A stretch of 39,112 bases of DNA from Caballeronia arvi (lineage in GTDB: Bacteria; Pseudomonadota; Gammaproteobacteria; Burkholderiales; Burkholderiaceae). Each line of letters begins with the position of its first letter. The first letter of the stretch is position 1. A model generated the notes under the pieces. That model saw nothing but the letters and a program-made list of their open reading frames with translations, was not told where the DNA came from and ran no database searches. Of this stretch, positions 16,082 through 25,812 are shown piece by piece. The stretch spans positions 1 to 39,112 of the forward strand of contig NZ_FCOM02000062.1 in NCBI RefSeq assembly GCF_001544695.2. The letters run 5' to 3'. Both the position numbers and the translations under genes were made by a program.

Positions 16082-16834
16082 TTACTTCTTGGCCTTGTCG
16101 GTGTCGTTGATGAAACGCATGTTCGCTGCGCGTATCGCGAAGCCGTTCGGGTAACGCAAATCCGCATATTCGATGTCCTTCCCCCATCTTCCCGTCACGG
16201 ACGGCCACGACGCGACGAAACGCTTGCAGCGCTCGTTCAGCGTGTCCTGATTGCGCTCGCGGCCCAGCTCGATCTGCGTGCCGTTCGAAAGCTTGACCGT
16301 CCACGCGAAACGCGGCGACAGCGTCACTTCGTCCGGCTGCGCATCGAGCGGCGCGAACCACTTCTGAAAATCGTGATACCTCGCGACCACTTCCTTTGCC
16401 GTGCCCTCGGGGCCGTCGAACGCGGGCAGGTCGTCGTCGAGCTCGCCCTGATTCGCGGTGAACAGCTCGCCGTCGACGCTCACCAATTGATCCGTGCCCC
16501 ACGTGCCGAGCGGCTTGTATTCCTCGAGCGTCACCGCGAGCGCGTTCGGCCATACGCGGCGCACGCTTGCATGACGTACCCACGGCACCTGCTCGAACGC
16601 AGCGCGCGCCGCGTCCAGATCGACGGTGAAAAAGTTGCCCTTCAAATGACCGACCACGCTTGCGCGCACGACCGGCGAACTGATGTGCGACGTGTCGCCG
16701 TCGATCTGAAGTTCGCGCAGTCGAAACTCGGGACGCTGGATCGCCCAGTAACCCGCGGCGGCCAGCAGCAGCAGCACGAGCACGACGTGCAGCGCATTGG
16801 CGGCGAGGTTGAGTTGGCGAACGTTGTTCCACAT
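16082..16834 (-). CDS. ftsQ: Cell division protein FtsQ
   Basis: FtsQ is a bitopic inner-membrane protein linking cytoplasmic and periplasmic parts of the divisome through FtsB and FtsL. The 250-residue product has a short cytoplasmic tail, one membrane helix at about 14-33 (rich in V and L), a POTRA domain beginning FRLRELQIDGDTSH, and the beta domain with VRRVWPNALAVTLEEYKPLGTW. The start MWNNVRQLNLAANAL was chosen by family alignment; the open frame continues far upstream through ddlB because of high GC. It lies 47 bp after ddlB. Confidence 0.96.
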   Translation of the reverse strand: MWNNVRQLNLAANALHVVLVLLLLAAAGYWAIQRPEFRLRELQIDGDTSHISSPVVRASVVGHLKGNFFTVDLDAARAAFEQVPWVRHASVRRVWPNALAVTLEEYKPLGTWGTDQLVSVDGELFTANQGELDDDLPAFDGPEGTAKEVVARYHDFQKWFAPLDAQPDEVTLSPRFAWTVKLSNGTQIELGRERNQDTLNERCKRFVASWPSVTGRWGKDIEYADLRYPNGFAIRAANMRFINDTDKAKK

Positions 16835-16881
16835 GGTTTCGCTTGTTCGTGTCCGGTGTGTGATCGACCTGATTGAGCGAC

Positions 16882-17835
16882 CTAATTCTTCAGCGTGAGC
16901 GAGAGCACTTTCACGACGAGATCCTTGTAGCTGATGCCGACCGCGCGCGCGGCCTTCGGCGGCAGCGAGTGATCCGTCATGCCGGGCGCCGTGTTCACTT
17001 CGAGGAAATACGGGTTGCCGTTCGAATCGAGCATGAAGTCGGCGCGGCCCCAGTCGGTGCAGCCGAGAATCTCGAACGCGCGCCGGGTCAGCTCCTTCAT
17101 GCGCGTTTCCTCGGCTTCGCTCAGGCCGCACGGAATCAGGTATTGCGTGTCGTCGGCGACGTACTTCGCGTGATAGTCGTAGAACTCGCCGGCCGGCACG
17201 ATCTTGATGACCGGCAAGTCGAGATCGCCCGCGATACAGCACGTGAACTCGCCGCCGCCTTCGATGCTCTTCTCGACGATCACGATCTTGTCGTACTGCA
17301 CCGCTTCTTCGAGCGCCGGCACGAGGGTTTCCGCGCTCTTCACCTTGATGACGGCGACGCTCGAGCCTTCGCTCGCCGGCTTCACGAAGAGCGGCAGCCC
17401 GAGCTTCGCGACGATGTCCTGCGCGCGCGCCGCGTAGTCTTCGCCGCGGAAAACGGTTTCGAACGGCGGCGTCGGAATGCCGGTCTGCTGCCACACGAGC
17501 TTCGTGCGCAGCTTGTCCATGCCGAGCGCCGAGCCGAGCACGCCGCTGCCCGTGTAACGGATGCCGTAGAAATCGAGCGCGCCTTGCAGTTGCCCGTTCT
17601 CGCCGTAACCGCCATGCAGCGCGATGAACGCGCGCACGAAACCTTCGGCCTTCAGATCCGAGAGCGGATGCCGCGCCGGATCGAACGCGTGCGCGTCGAT
17701 GCCGGCTTCGCACAGGCCTTCGAGCACGAGGCGCCCCGAATTGAGCGAGACCTCGCGCTCGGCGGAATTTCCACCCAGCAGCACCGCGACTTTGCCAAAG
17801 ACTTTCGGATCGATTTGATTCACTTGATTGCTCAT
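16882..17835 (-). CDS. ddlB: D-alanine-D-alanine ligase B
   Basis: An ATP-grasp ligase joining two D-alanines to the dipeptide that MurF adds to the peptidoglycan precursor. The 317-residue protein shows VLLGGNSAEREVSL at the N-terminus, HGGYGENGQLQG in the first D-Ala site, KPASEGSSVAV in the ATP-grasp domain and LEVNTAPGMTDHS near the C-terminus with the metal-binding Glu and Asn. It sits 10 bp after murC, as in most dcw clusters, hence ddlB rather than ddlA. A few extra residues (MSNQVNQIDPKVFG) precede the conserved part. Confidence 0.97.
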   Translation of the reverse strand: MSNQVNQIDPKVFGKVAVLLGGNSAEREVSLNSGRLVLEGLCEAGIDAHAFDPARHPLSDLKAEGFVRAFIALHGGYGENGQLQGALDFYGIRYTGSGVLGSALGMDKLRTKLVWQQTGIPTPPFETVFRGEDYAARAQDIVAKLGLPLFVKPASEGSSVAVIKVKSAETLVPALEEAVQYDKIVIVEKSIEGGGEFTCCIAGDLDLPVIKIVPAGEFYDYHAKYVADDTQYLIPCGLSEAEETRMKELTRRAFEILGCTDWGRADFMLDSNGNPYFLEVNTAPGMTDHSLPPKAARAVGISYKDLVVKVLSLTLKN

Positions 17836-17845
17836 GGTCTTGCTC

Positions 17846-19240
17846 TTACTGAGGCTGGGGGTTAGCCAGCTTTCCGCATACGCCGCCGATGGAACCCGCG
17901 CCCATCGCGATCACGACATCACCGTTGCGCGCGATCGTCGTCACCGCGTCGGGCACTTCGTCCACCGTTTCGACGAACACCGGCTCGACCTTGCCCGCGA
18001 CGCGAATCGCACGCGCGAGCGCACGGCCATCCGCCGCGACGATGGGCGCTTCGCCTGCCGCGTAGACATCGGTGAGCACGAGCGCATCGACGGTCGACAG
18101 CACTTTCACGAAATCCTCGAAGCAGTCGCGCGTGCGCGTGTAGCGATGCGGCTGGAACGCGAGCACGAGCCGGCGATCCGGAAACGCGCCGCGCGCCGCC
18201 GCGATCGTCGCGGCCATTTCCACCGGGTGATGACCGTAGTCGTCGATCAGCGTGTACGCGCCTTCGCCGCTGCTCGCGTTCACTTCGCCGTAACGCTGGA
18301 AGCGCCGGCCGACGCCGTTGAATTCGGCGAGCGCACGTTGGATATCGGCATCGGCGACTTCGAGTTCAGTCGCGATCGCGATTGCGGCCAGCGCGTTCTG
18401 CACGTTGTGCGTGCCCGGCAGATTCAGCACGATGTCGAGCGACGGCGCATCTTCGCGCAGCGTCGTGAAGTGCATGCGGCCGTCGCGCGGCTCGACGTTC
18501 ACGGCGCGCACCTGCGCTTCCGCGCCGAGACCATAACGGATGATCGGCTTCGACACGAACGGCAGGATTTCGCGCACGTTCGGATCGTCGACGCACAGCA
18601 CGGCGATGCCATAGAACGGCAACCGATGCGTGAACTCGATGAACGCCTGCTTCAGCCGCGCGAAGTCGTGGCCGTAGGTGTCCATGTGATCGGCGTCGAT
18701 GTTCGTGATGACTTCGATCACCGGGAAGAGATTGAGGAACGACGCGTCGGATTCATCGGCTTCCGCGACGATGAAGTCGCCCGTGCCGAGCCGCGCATTC
18801 GCGCCCGCGCTGTTCAGGCGGCCGCCGATGACGAAGGTCGGATCGAGCCCGCCCGCGGCCAGCACGCTCGCGACGAGCGACGTGGTCGTGGTCTTGCCGT
18901 GCGTGCCGGCAATCGCGATGCCCTGCTTCAGCCGCATGAGTTCCGCGAGCATCACGGCGCGCGGCACGATCGGCACGCGGCGATGACGCGCGGCGAGCAC
19001 CTCGGGATTGTCGGGACGCACGGCCGTCGATACGACGACCGCATTCGCGCCTTCGATGTTCTGCTCGTGATGTCCGATATCGACGCGCGCGCCCAGCGCT
19101 CGCAGTCGCTCGGTGACGGCGCCGTTCGAGAGATCCGAACCGCTCACGTGATAGCCGAGATTCAGCAGCACTTCGGCGATGCCGCTCATGCCCGCGCCGC
19201 CGATCCCGACGAAATGAATATGTTTGACGATGTGCTTCAT
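17846..19240 (-). CDS. murC: UDP-N-acetylmuramate--L-alanine ligase
   Basis: MurC adds L-alanine to UDP-MurNAc, the first amino acid of the stem peptide. The 464 residues show the Rossmann N-domain HFVGIGGAGMSGIAE at 9-23, the P-loop GTHGKTTT at 112-119, and the C-terminal VDDYGHHPVE and FQPHRYTRT segments typical of MurC. The ATG directly follows the murG stop codon (TAAATG), implying coupled translation. Confidence 0.98.
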   Translation of the reverse strand: MKHIVKHIHFVGIGGAGMSGIAEVLLNLGYHVSGSDLSNGAVTERLRALGARVDIGHHEQNIEGANAVVVSTAVRPDNPEVLAARHRRVPIVPRAVMLAELMRLKQGIAIAGTHGKTTTTSLVASVLAAGGLDPTFVIGGRLNSAGANARLGTGDFIVAEADESDASFLNLFPVIEVITNIDADHMDTYGHDFARLKQAFIEFTHRLPFYGIAVLCVDDPNVREILPFVSKPIIRYGLGAEAQVRAVNVEPRDGRMHFTTLREDAPSLDIVLNLPGTHNVQNALAAIAIATELEVADADIQRALAEFNGVGRRFQRYGEVNASSGEGAYTLIDDYGHHPVEMAATIAAARGAFPDRRLVLAFQPHRYTRTRDCFEDFVKVLSTVDALVLTDVYAAGEAPIVAADGRALARAIRVAGKVEPVFVETVDEVPDAVTTIARNGDVVIAMGAGSIGGVCGKLANPQPQ

Positions 19241-20359
19241 TTAATGTGCCTCCCGAGCTTGCGCGTCGAAACGCGCGCCGGCTACGTCGGCGCAAATGCT
19301 CGCGACTTTTTCGGTCGCGTCCGGTTTCGCCAGCGCGCGCGAGCGCTCGGCCATAGCCGCGAGCGTGTCGCGCGTCTGTACGCGTAACCAGTCGGCGAGC
19401 TTTTGCGCCGACAGATCGCGTTGTTGTATCAGTTCAGCCGCGCCGTTCTTCGCGAGAAACGCGCCGTTGGTCGTCTGGTGATCGTCGACGGCGAACGGGA
19501 ACGGCACGAAGAGCGCAGCCACGCCGACCGCCGCAATCTCCGAGACGGTCATCGCACCCGAGCGGCAGATGACGAGATCCGCCGATGCATAGGCGCTCGC
19601 CATGTCCTCGATGAACGGCACGAGCTGCAAGTCGGCGCCCTTCGCGAAACCCGCCGCCGCATAGTTCGCTTCCAGCGCTTCGATATGCTTCGCGCCCGCC
19701 TGATGCACGATGCGCGGACGCTCTTCCGGCGACAGCATCGCGAGCGCTTTCGGCACCGTTTCGTTGAGTGCGGCCGCGCCGAGACTTCCTCCGACGACGA
19801 GCACGTTCAGGCGTCCCGAACGCGCGGCGTAGCGTTCTTTGGGTGGCAATGCGCGCGTTAGTTCCGCGCGGATCGGATTGCCGGTCCATTCTGCATTCGG
19901 CAGAGCATTGGGAAACGCGACCAGGACGCGCTTCGCGAGATGCGCGAGCACCTTGTTCGCGAGACCCGCGATGGAATTCTGTTCGTGCAGCACGAGCGGA
20001 ACGCCGGCGAGCTTCGTCATGATGCCGGCCGGAAACGTGATGTATCCGCCCATGCCGAGCACGACGTCCGGCTTCACGCGACGCAGCGCGCTCAAGCTTT
20101 GCGTACATGCGCGCAGCAGATTGACCGGCAGCATCAGCTTCGTCTTGATGCCCTTGCCGCGCACGCCGCCGAAGCGCACGTATTCCATCGGAATGCCGTG
20201 CTTCGGCACGAGCGTCGCTTCCATGCCGCTCGCGTTGCCGAGCCACACTACACGCCAGCCGTGCGCCTGCATCCAGTGCGCGACCGCGAGCCCCGGGAAC
20301 ACGTGGCCCCCGGTTCCGCCTGCCATCACCATGAGCGTGCGGCTGCTTTGCGCGGTCAT
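19241..20359 (-). CDS. murG: Lipid II synthase MurG (undecaprenyl-PP-MurNAc-pentapeptide GlcNAc transferase)
   Basis: MurG is a peripheral inner-membrane glycosyltransferase (GT28) that adds GlcNAc to lipid I to make lipid II. The 372-residue product has the N-terminal glycine loop GGTGGHVFPG at 14-23, a second G-loop GGSLGA, and the UDP-GlcNAc site ICRSGAMTVSEIAAVG followed by PFPFAVDDHQTTNG. The start MTAQSSRTLMVMAGG overlaps the ftsW stop as ATGA; a longer frame upstream lies within ftsW. The conserved core fixes the function. Confidence 0.98.
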   Translation of the reverse strand: MTAQSSRTLMVMAGGTGGHVFPGLAVAHWMQAHGWRVVWLGNASGMEATLVPKHGIPMEYVRFGGVRGKGIKTKLMLPVNLLRACTQSLSALRRVKPDVVLGMGGYITFPAGIMTKLAGVPLVLHEQNSIAGLANKVLAHLAKRVLVAFPNALPNAEWTGNPIRAELTRALPPKERYAARSGRLNVLVVGGSLGAAALNETVPKALAMLSPEERPRIVHQAGAKHIEALEANYAAAGFAKGADLQLVPFIEDMASAYASADLVICRSGAMTVSEIAAVGVAALFVPFPFAVDDHQTTNGAFLAKNGAAELIQQRDLSAQKLADWLRVQTRDTLAAMAERSRALAKPDATEKVASICADVAGARFDAQAREAH

Positions 20360-21633
20360 ACTTTTCCTCCGCGCATCAGGACACGGTTCTCGTAATCCAC
20401 GCGCAGCAACACGGCCAGCGCGACGCAGTTCAGCAGAATGCCCGAGCCGCCATAGGAAACGAGCGGCAGCGTGAGACCCTTGGTCGGCAAAAGACCGAGG
20501 TTCACGCCCATGTTGATGAACGTCTGCGCGCCGAACCAGATGCCGACGCCCTTGGCCATCAGACCGGCGAACGTGCGATCGAGCGCGAGCGCCTGACGGC
20601 CGATCTCGAACGCGCGGCGCACGATCCAGTAGAACAGCAGAATCACGCAGATCACGCCGACGAAACCGAGCTCCTCGCCGATCACCGCGAGAATGAAGTC
20701 GGTATGCGCTTCGGGCAGATAGTTGAGCTTTTCGACGCTGCCGCCGAGGCCGACGCCGAACCATTCGCCACGTCCGAACGCGATCAGCGAGTGCGTCAGC
20801 TGATACGCCTTGCCTTGCGCATAGCGGTCGTCCCACGGATCGAGGTACGCGAAGATCCGTTCGCGGCGCCACGGCGACGCCCACACGAGCAGCGCGAACG
20901 TGCCGACTGCCGTCGCGACCAGGCCACCGAACAGCTTGCCGTTCACACCGCCGAGAAACAGCACGCCCATTGCGATGGCGGCGATCACCATGAACGCGCC
21001 CATGTCCGGCTCGAGCAGCAAGAGCGCGCCGACGGCGCCGACCGCAACCGCCATCGGCAGAAAGCCCTTGCCGAAGCTGTGCATGAACTCCTGCTTGCGC
21101 ACGGTGTAATTCGCGGCGTAGATCGTCACGGCGAGCTTCATGATTTCCGACGGCTGCATGTTCGTGATGCCGAGCGGAATCCAGCGGCGCGCGCCGTTCA
21201 CGCCCTTGCCGATATGCGGAATCAGCACGATGACGAGCATCGCCAGCGAAACGAGGAAAAGCTTCGGCGCGTACTTCTCCCAGGTCTTGATGGGAATCTT
21301 GAACGCGATGGTCGCGCCGACGAGCGCCGTCGTGATCGAAATCAGATGGCGCACGAGGAAGTGATAGTCGCGATAGCTCGCGTACTTCGGCGAATCGGGC
21401 ATGGCGATCGATGCCGAGTACACCATCACGATGCCGAGTCCGAGCAGCGCGATCATCACCCAGAGAAGCGAATAGTCGTAGTCGAGCATGCGCGAACGCG
21501 CGGGACGCACGCCGTTCACCGCGCTCGAAATGCCGCCACGCGCTCCGCCGTTCCCGCGGCCGGCGAGCGAGTCGTTCGGAACCGCGTTGCGTTGTCCGCT
21601 CAGTTTGGATCCGAAGCGTTCCGACCAGCTCAT
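20356..21633 (-). CDS. ftsW: Peptidoglycan polymerase FtsW (SEDS family)
   Basis: FtsW is the SEDS-family glycosyltransferase that polymerises septal peptidoglycan together with FtsI. The 425-residue protein starts with a hydrophilic, Gly/Arg-rich tail of about 55 residues, then about ten membrane helices beginning DYSLLWVMIALLGLG. Conserved SEDS landmarks are GARRWIPLG, PSEIMKLA, and GLTLPLVSYGGSG near the C-terminus. The ATG overlaps the murD stop (ATGA) and the stop overlaps the murG ATG, so murD-ftsW-murG form a coupled run. The cytoplasmic tail is longer than in E. coli but of a kind seen in Burkholderiaceae. Confidence 0.97.
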   Translation of the reverse strand: MSWSERFGSKLSGQRNAVPNDSLAGRGNGGARGGISSAVNGVRPARSRMLDYDYSLLWVMIALLGLGIVMVYSASIAMPDSPKYASYRDYHFLVRHLISITTALVGATIAFKIPIKTWEKYAPKLFLVSLAMLVIVLIPHIGKGVNGARRWIPLGITNMQPSEIMKLAVTIYAANYTVRKQEFMHSFGKGFLPMAVAVGAVGALLLLEPDMGAFMVIAAIAMGVLFLGGVNGKLFGGLVATAVGTFALLVWASPWRRERIFAYLDPWDDRYAQGKAYQLTHSLIAFGRGEWFGVGLGGSVEKLNYLPEAHTDFILAVIGEELGFVGVICVILLFYWIVRRAFEIGRQALALDRTFAGLMAKGVGIWFGAQTFINMGVNLGLLPTKGLTLPLVSYGGSGILLNCVALAVLLRVDYENRVLMRGGKV

Positions 21634-23141
21634 AGCATCACTCCCCGCGCGGCGGCGATATCTTCGACCGCGCCGCGAAACACGTCGGCGCGATGTGCGT
21701 AGTTCCTGAACATGTCGAGGCTCGCGCACGCGGGCGAAAGCAGCACGGCGTCGCCGGCTTCCGCGATGCGCGCAGCGGCGTTCGTCGCGGCTTCGAGCGT
21801 CGCATGATCTTCGAGCGGCACATTCGTCGCTGCGAGCGTCTCGCGGATGCGCGGCGCATCGCGGCCGATCAGCATCACGGCACGCGCCCAGCGCGCAACG
21901 GGCGCTTCGAGCGGCGAAAAGTCCTGGCCCTTGCCGTCGCCGCCGGCGATCAGCACGACACGTTGCGCGAGGCCGTCGAGCGCGGCGACGGTTGCGCCGA
22001 CGTTCGTGCCCTTGCTGTCGTCGACATAATCGACGCCTTCGATCTGCGCGATCACTTCCACGCGATGCGGCTCGCCGCGGTATTCGCGCAAGGCATGCAA
22101 CAGCGCCGCGAGCGGCAGATCGATCGCGCGTGCGAGCGCGAGCGCGGCGAGCGCGTTCGCCGCGTTGTGCAGACCGCGGATGCGCAGCGCGTCCGACGGC
22201 ATCAGCCGCTTCGAAACGACGTTCGGCGCGGCCTCGTCCTTCTGCTTGCGACGGCGTGACGGCGCTTCATCGGAAGCGTCCTGATCGATGCCGACGACGA
22301 GCCACGGCATGCCGTTATCGCGCAGCAGACCGTAATCGCCGACATGACACGGTTCGTTCAAGCCGAACGTCACGACGCGGTCCTGCGCGACGTTCGCGGC
22401 GAGTTTCATCGTGCGGTTGTCGTCGCGGTTCAGCACGCGCGTCGTGCGCGGACCGAAGATGCGGCCTTTCGCGGCGGCGTAGGCGTCGAGGCCGCCGTGC
22501 CAGTCGAGGTGATCCTGCGTGATGTTGAGCACCGCGGCCGCATCGGGCGCGAAGCTGTGCGCGGTTTCCAGCTGAAAACTCGACAGTTCGAGCACCCAGA
22601 CATCGGGCAGCGCGGTTTGATCGATGGCTTCGGTCAGCCTGTCGAGCATCGCCGGGCTGATGTTGCCCGCGACCGCGACCGTCTTGCCCGCGCGCTCGCA
22701 CAAGAGTCCGGTGAGCGCGGTCGTCGTGGTCTTGCCGTTCGTGCCCGTGATCGCGATGACCTTCGGCGCGTAACCGTTCGCGCCCAGGCCAGCGAGCGCC
22801 TGCGCGAAGAGTTCGAGCTCGCCCCAGACGGGGATGCCGCGCTCCTTCGCTACGGCGATCAGCGGCGCGAGGTCGTCAGCGAGCGGAGAAAGGCCCGGGC
22901 TGATCGCGACGAGTTCGATGCTGCCATCGAGCAATGCGGGCGTGAACGCGCCGCCGACGAAATCCGCGTCGATTTTGTGGATGGCGAGTTCGGAAAGATT
23001 CGGCGGCGTCTCGCGCGTGTCGGCGATCCGCAGACGGCAACCGTGCCTGGCGCACCAACGCGCCATCGCCAGACCGGATTCACCGAGTCCCAGCACGAGC
23101 ACCATCGGACTTTGCCGACCGACAAACTTCTCGCCAAACAT
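21630..23141 (-). CDS. murD: UDP-N-acetylmuramoyl-L-alanine--D-glutamate ligase
   Basis: MurD adds D-glutamate to UDP-MurNAc-L-Ala. The 503-residue product is longer than E. coli MurD (438). It has the N-terminal Rossmann motif LVLGLGESGLAMA, the P-loop ITGTNGKTTTT at 131-141, LELSSFQLE, and C-terminal DDSKGTNVGAT and LLSPACASLDMF. Part of the extra length is a charged insert at about 286-312 in the central-to-C-domain region (SRRRKQKDE core). It lies 48 bp after mraY and overlaps ftsW by ATGA. Confidence 0.97.
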   Translation of the reverse strand: MFGEKFVGRQSPMVLVLGLGESGLAMARWCARHGCRLRIADTRETPPNLSELAIHKIDADFVGGAFTPALLDGSIELVAISPGLSPLADDLAPLIAVAKERGIPVWGELELFAQALAGLGANGYAPKVIAITGTNGKTTTTALTGLLCERAGKTVAVAGNISPAMLDRLTEAIDQTALPDVWVLELSSFQLETAHSFAPDAAAVLNITQDHLDWHGGLDAYAAAKGRIFGPRTTRVLNRDDNRTMKLAANVAQDRVVTFGLNEPCHVGDYGLLRDNGMPWLVVGIDQDASDEAPSRRRKQKDEAAPNVVSKRLMPSDALRIRGLHNAANALAALALARAIDLPLAALLHALREYRGEPHRVEVIAQIEGVDYVDDSKGTNVGATVAALDGLAQRVVLIAGGDGKGQDFSPLEAPVARWARAVMLIGRDAPRIRETLAATNVPLEDHATLEAATNAAARIAEAGDAVLLSPACASLDMFRNYAHRADVFRGAVEDIAAARGVML

Positions 23142-23189
23142 CGCTTTACCTTTTCCAAAAACCTGAAGAACCGTGCAAGTGCAAAAAGA

Positions 23190-24359
23190 TCAACGCAGCT
23201 TGAGCGTCGACAAACCGAACAGGCACAACATCAACGTGATGATCCAGAAGCGCACGACCACTTGCGTCTCGGTCCAGCCGGAGAGTTCGTAGTGGTGATG
23301 CAGCGGCGCCATCTTGAAGAAGCGGCGGCCTTCGCCGTAACGGCGTTTCGTGAACTTGAACCAGAAGACCTGCAACATCACGGAAAGCGTTTCCGCGACG
23401 AACACGCCGCCCATGATGAAGAGCACCACTTCTTGACGGACGATCACCGCGATCGTGCCGAGCGCGCCGCCGAGCGCGAGCGCGCCGACATCGCCCATGA
23501 AGACTTGCGCGGGGTGCGTGTTGTACCAGAGAAACGCGAGGCCGGCGCCGCCCATCGCGGAGCAGAAGATCAGCAGTTCCCCCGCGCCGGGAATGTGCGG
23601 GAACAGCAAATACTTCGAATACACCGACGAGCCCATCACGTAGGCGAACGCGCCAAGCGACGCGCCCACGAGCACGACGGGCATGATGACGAGACCATCG
23701 AGGCCGTCGGTGAGATTCACTGCGTTACTCGAGCCGACGATCACGAAGTAGGTCATCGCGATGAAGCCCCACACACCGAGCGGATACGTGATCGACTTGA
23801 GGAACGGCAGCATCAGGTCGGCGCGTGCGGGCAGGCCCATCGACAGGCCGCTGCGCACCCACGCCATGAAGAGATCGAACACGCGCGTATTGCTGGCTTC
23901 GGACACGCTGAACGCGAGATACACCGCCGCGAACAGGCCGATGACCGACTGCCAGAAATACTTCTCGCGCGAGGACATGCCGCGCGGGTCCTTGTGCACG
24001 ACCTTGCGATAGTCGTCCACCCAGCCGATCACGCCGTAGCCGAAGGTGACGAGCATCACGATCCACACGAAACGGTTCGTGAGATCGGCCCACAGCAACG
24101 TGGACACGGCAATGCCGATGAGAATGAGCACGCCGCCCATCGTCGGCGTGCCGGACTTGACGAGGTGCGTCTGCGGGCCGTCCTTGCGCACGGCCTGGCC
24201 GACCTTGAGCAAGGTCAGCTTGCGGATGACCCACGGGCCGCAGACGAGGCCGATCAGCATGGCCGTCGCCGTGGCGCCGACCGCGCGGAACGTGATGTAG
24301 GTAAACACGCGCATGAAGCTGGCGTCATTCTGGAGCCATTGCGCGAGTGCGAGTAGCAT
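23190..24359 (-). CDS. mraY: Phospho-MurNAc-pentapeptide transferase MraY
   Basis: MraY is the inner-membrane enzyme that transfers phospho-MurNAc-pentapeptide to undecaprenyl phosphate, forming lipid I. The 389-residue polytopic protein contains the three signature regions: VDDYRK with Asp115 and Asp116, NLTDGLDGL with Asp218 and Asp221, FMGDVGAL with Asp290, and the HHH motif at 354-356 (MAPLHHHYE). About ten membrane helices are evident. It follows murF by 22 bp. Confidence 0.98.
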   Translation of the reverse strand: MLLALAQWLQNDASFMRVFTYITFRAVGATATAMLIGLVCGPWVIRKLTLLKVGQAVRKDGPQTHLVKSGTPTMGGVLILIGIAVSTLLWADLTNRFVWIVMLVTFGYGVIGWVDDYRKVVHKDPRGMSSREKYFWQSVIGLFAAVYLAFSVSEASNTRVFDLFMAWVRSGLSMGLPARADLMLPFLKSITYPLGVWGFIAMTYFVIVGSSNAVNLTDGLDGLVIMPVVLVGASLGAFAYVMGSSVYSKYLLFPHIPGAGELLIFCSAMGGAGLAFLWYNTHPAQVFMGDVGALALGGALGTIAVIVRQEVVLFIMGGVFVAETLSVMLQVFWFKFTKRRYGEGRRFFKMAPLHHHYELSGWTETQVVVRFWIITLMLCLFGLSTLKLR

Positions 24360-24381
24360 GCTGGTCCTTCTCTTCAGTGAA

Positions 24382-25812
24382 TCAGTGTGCCGCGGGCGTG
24401 CTGCCCGCGGCGGATTGTTGGGGGCTCGTCAAGGCATCCACCACGCGCTCCATCTTCATGAAGCGCGAGCCTTTCGCGAGATAGGTGGCTTTGTCGCCGT
24501 AACCGGCGTGTTCAAGTGCGGCGACCATTTTGTTGACGTCATCAAAATGGTCCGCGGTCTGCTTCGATGCCTTCGCGTTGAATGCGTTCACGGAATCGCG
24601 GCTCGCGTCGCCGAGCGCGAAGAGCGCATCGATGCCGCGCTCGGCCGCATAGGCGCCGACTTCGCGATGAAACGCCGGGCCTTCCTCGCCGACTTCGCCC
24701 ATGTCGCCCATCACGAGCACGCGCGGTGAAGCCTGCGATGCGAGCACGTCGATGGCCGCGCGCATCGAATCGGGATTCGAGTTGTACGTGTCGTCGATAA
24801 CGGTCGCGCCCGCGAGCGCGCCGAGCACGGCGCGCTTCACTTGCAGACGGCCCTTCACCGGCTGGAACGCTTCGAGTCCGCGCCTGATCGCATCCAGCGA
24901 CACACCCGCCGCGAGCGCCGCCGATGCTGCCGCGAGCGCGTTGCGCGCGTTGTGCTCGCCGAGCACGTTGAGCGCGACATCGATCTCGCCCTGCGGCGTG
25001 CGCATATGAACCGTCGTGCCCTTCAGCGTGCCGGTGACGGCGGCTTTCGATGCATCGTCGGTAAGCGCGAAGTCGATGATCGCGTTGTCCGTCGCGGCCG
25101 TGCGCCAGAAGACGGCGTATTGATCGTCGGCCGGGAACACGGCGGTGCCCGTTTCGCCCAGCGCGTGAATCACGGTGGCATGTTCGAGCGCGACAGCTTC
25201 GACCGTCGCCATGAATTCCTGATGCTCACGCTGCGCGTTATTGACGACAGCGACATCGGGCGCGGCGATCTTGCCGAGCACTTCCGTTTCGCCCGGATGG
25301 TTCATCCCGAGCTCGACGACCGCGAGCTTGTGCGACGCGTTCAGACGGAACAACGTGAGCGGCAAGCCGATGTCGTTGTTGAAGTTGCCTGCGGTCGCAA
25401 GCCGCGCTTCTTCGCCTACGACAACCGCGAAAATCGACGCGATCATCTCCTTGACGGTCGTCTTGCCATTGCTGCCCGTCACGGCGACGAGCGGCATCGT
25501 GAAGCGCTTGCGCCAGCCGTGCGCCAGCGCACCGAGCGCGGCGCGCGTGTCCTTTACCTTGATGACAGGAAGAGGCCAGGCACCGGAGTTGCTCGGTTCG
25601 CGTGACACGAGCGCCGCAGCCGCGCCGCTCTTCGCAACCTGATCAAGGAAGTCATGCGCATCGAAGCGATCGCCCTTCACCGCGACAAAAAGGTCACCGG
25701 CCTGGATGCCGCGGCTGTCCGTCACGACGCGCTCGATCGCTACGTTTTCATCGCCCTTCAGCACGGCGCCGGGAATCATTGCGGCGGCTTCGCGCAGCGT
25801 GAACATCTTCAT
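24382..25812 (-). CDS. murF: UDP-N-acetylmuramoyl-tripeptide--D-alanyl-D-alanine ligase
   Basis: MurF adds the D-Ala-D-Ala made by DdlB, completing the pentapeptide. The 476 residues show the Mur ligase fold: an N-domain with VVTDSRGIQAGDLFVA, the P-loop VTGSNGKTTVK at 111-121, LGMNHPGE, and the C-domain IDDTYNSNPDSM and LVMGDMGEVG motifs specific to MurF. Its ATG overlaps the murE stop codon (ATGA). Confidence 0.98.
   Translation of the reverse strand: MKMFTLREAAAMIPGAVLKGDENVAIERVVTDSRGIQAGDLFVAVKGDRFDAHDFLDQVAKSGAAAALVSREPSNSGAWPLPVIKVKDTRAALGALAHGWRKRFTMPLVAVTGSNGKTTVKEMIASIFAVVVGEEARLATAGNFNNDIGLPLTLFRLNASHKLAVVELGMNHPGETEVLGKIAAPDVAVVNNAQREHQEFMATVEAVALEHATVIHALGETGTAVFPADDQYAVFWRTAATDNAIIDFALTDDASKAAVTGTLKGTTVHMRTPQGEIDVALNVLGEHNARNALAAASAALAAGVSLDAIRRGLEAFQPVKGRLQVKRAVLGALAGATVIDDTYNSNPDSMRAAIDVLASQASPRVLVMGDMGEVGEEGPAFHREVGAYAAERGIDALFALGDASRDSVNAFNAKASKQTADHFDDVNKMVAALEHAGYGDKATYLAKGSRFMKMERVVDALTSPQQSAAGSTPAAH

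Noticed and set aside
14864..16876. 670-codon open frame on the plus strand opposite ftsA and ftsQ
   Set aside because: Shadow of high-GC codon use; low-complexity Arg/His-rich product spanning two real genes.
22344..24356. 670-codon open frame on the plus strand opposite murD and mraY
   Set aside because: Same reason: crosses a real gene boundary and has Arg/His/Glu-rich composition without motifs.
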